This document shows, one piece after another, positions 63,403 through 64,000 of a stretch of DNA of 64,000 nt. The notes below the pieces were generated by a model that saw nothing but the letters and a program-made list of their open reading frames with translations, was not told where the DNA came from and searched no databases. Origin of the DNA: JAAXHF01 sp965242605 (GTDB taxonomy: Bacteria; Desulfobacterota; Binatia; Bin18); NCBI GenBank assembly GCA_965242605.1, contig CBDESS010000001.1, forward strand, positions 1,302,001 through 1,366,000, written 5' to 3'. Within the stretch, counting starts at the first letter, position 1. Each line of letters opens with the position of its first letter. The position numbers and the translations under genes were made by a program.

Positions 63403-63984
63403 TTGTCCCCGGCCCAAGTTAGTCTCAGCCTGCAGAAACCTGCCCTGCACACCACCCGGACGGTTCGGTTTACGCAAAAGCATAAGCTCACCTTCTCCGG
63501 CCAGGATCGTGTCCCGGTCATCAGGCACGATGACGGCGCGGTCGTGTCTGACTCGTGGAGGAACGGCGGGCCGAGCCTGGGATTTTTTCCGGTTTGGAAC
63601 ACAAAGAAGCCTGCCCCTTTTTGCCCGGTATGTGGACACTACCGTTCATCCGGCCCTGGCCCCGATTGTTGTCAACGATATCTTCACTAAGATTTCGCCG
63701 GGCGACCGCGACTACTTCCGCCAGTCGCGGGAGTCGCGCTTCGGCGCGCGGCTTGAGGACCTCAAGGCCAGACGGGACGAGTTTCGCCCCGCAAAAGGTC
63801 CCGGGCCGACCTCGAAGCCACGCTGGCCGGCCAGGACTATTTCTTCGGGGTCTTCAACTACGCCGATATCTGTCTGTTTGGGACATTGACCCGGGTGAGC
63901 CGGGTCAGCGACGAGCCGCTGTTTGACGCCGCTGCGGACCTGCGAGCCTGGTGGGAGCGGATGCAGACCCGTTTCCCCATCTAA
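63403..63984 (+). pseudogene. glutathione S-transferase, at least two frameshifts
   Basis: Three frames together spell one GST-like protein. The first has the thioredoxin-fold end FSGQDRVPVIRHDDGAVVSD; after about 63555 the frame changes and reads FGTQRSLPLFARYVDTTVHP and PIVVNDIFTKISPGDRDYFR; after about 63800 a third frame reads EATLAGQDYFFGVFNYADIC and LRAWWERMQTRFPI to a stop at 63982-63984. The N-terminal catalytic segment is not legible. It is decayed, or the sequence at this end is poor. Confidence 0.7.
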
Positions 63985-64000
63985 AACAGGTCCGGCTTGA

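Overview
The window is high-GC bacterial chromosomal DNA with no rRNA or tRNA gene, so placement is only approximate. The genes point to a diderm: an RND efflux operon, HflK/HflC, AmgK/MurU cell-wall recycling and a periplasmic FKBP isomerase. The organism looks aerobic and heterotrophic with a rich CoA-ester metabolism (two enoyl-CoA hydratases, an acyl-CoA dehydrogenase, an MFE-type SDR, crotonyl-CoA carboxylase/reductase, a ThDP enzyme, an LLM-class oxidoreductase). Gene content and the dispersed GCGGGC-palindrome repeats recall uncultured deltaproteobacterial-grade or Tectomicrobia-like lineages. That is inference, not proof.

Layout. 1-2020: a left-edge pair on the minus strand, a winged-helix-like unknown overlapping a P-loop ATPase cut by the window edge. 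2114-10304: hydantoinase B, an HSL-type esterase, a Bax-inhibitor-1 protein, an NhaC-type antiporter, a DUF6122-like protein and an OPT transporter. 10453-13465: a frameshifted exported protein, an AAA-ATPase remnant, ArsS-like radical SAM, LOG-family protein. 13608-18801: a metabolic operon (ThDP enzyme, FAD oxidase, Ccr, GNAT). 18966-23883: tetR-MFP-RND efflux operon read leftward. 24000-29650: an accessory stretch of orphan antitoxin, small membrane and coiled-coil proteins, a twice-frameshifted DNA methyltransferase and unusual intergenic hairpins, with one enoyl-CoA hydratase embedded. 29759-32992: hflK-hflC, a small Zn/TM protein and an LLM oxidoreductase. 33710-36658: a beta-helix surface protein whose reading frame passes through a 30-base poly-C tract. 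37155-42480: clpB, tetR, dodecin, MBL hydrolase, DEDDy exonuclease.

42484-49499 is defence-like: a DUF5131-TcmP pair flanked by a 43-bp direct repeat that duplicates the end of the exonuclease gene, then a 1141-residue restriction-modification enzyme with a fused C-terminal domain and a small partner gene, then two small proteins including a DUF2335 membrane protein. 49496-56308: epimerase, glutamine amidotransferase, MurU/AmgK, acyl-CoA dehydrogenase, SDR, FKBP. 56332-57559: a TIR-like protein in tandem with RNase H1. 57645-63199: CDP-alcohol transferase, flippase-like protein, formate-THF ligase, a decayed gene cluster, enoyl-CoA hydratase, SRAP protein. The right end holds a broken glutathione S-transferase gene.

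The best candidates for something undescribed are the poly-C switched surface protein, the repeat-bounded DUF5131-TcmP island, the solitary CRISPR-like repeats with the structured RNA leader near 29260-29366, the TIR-like/RNase H1 pair, and the winged-helix/ATPase pair at the left edge.
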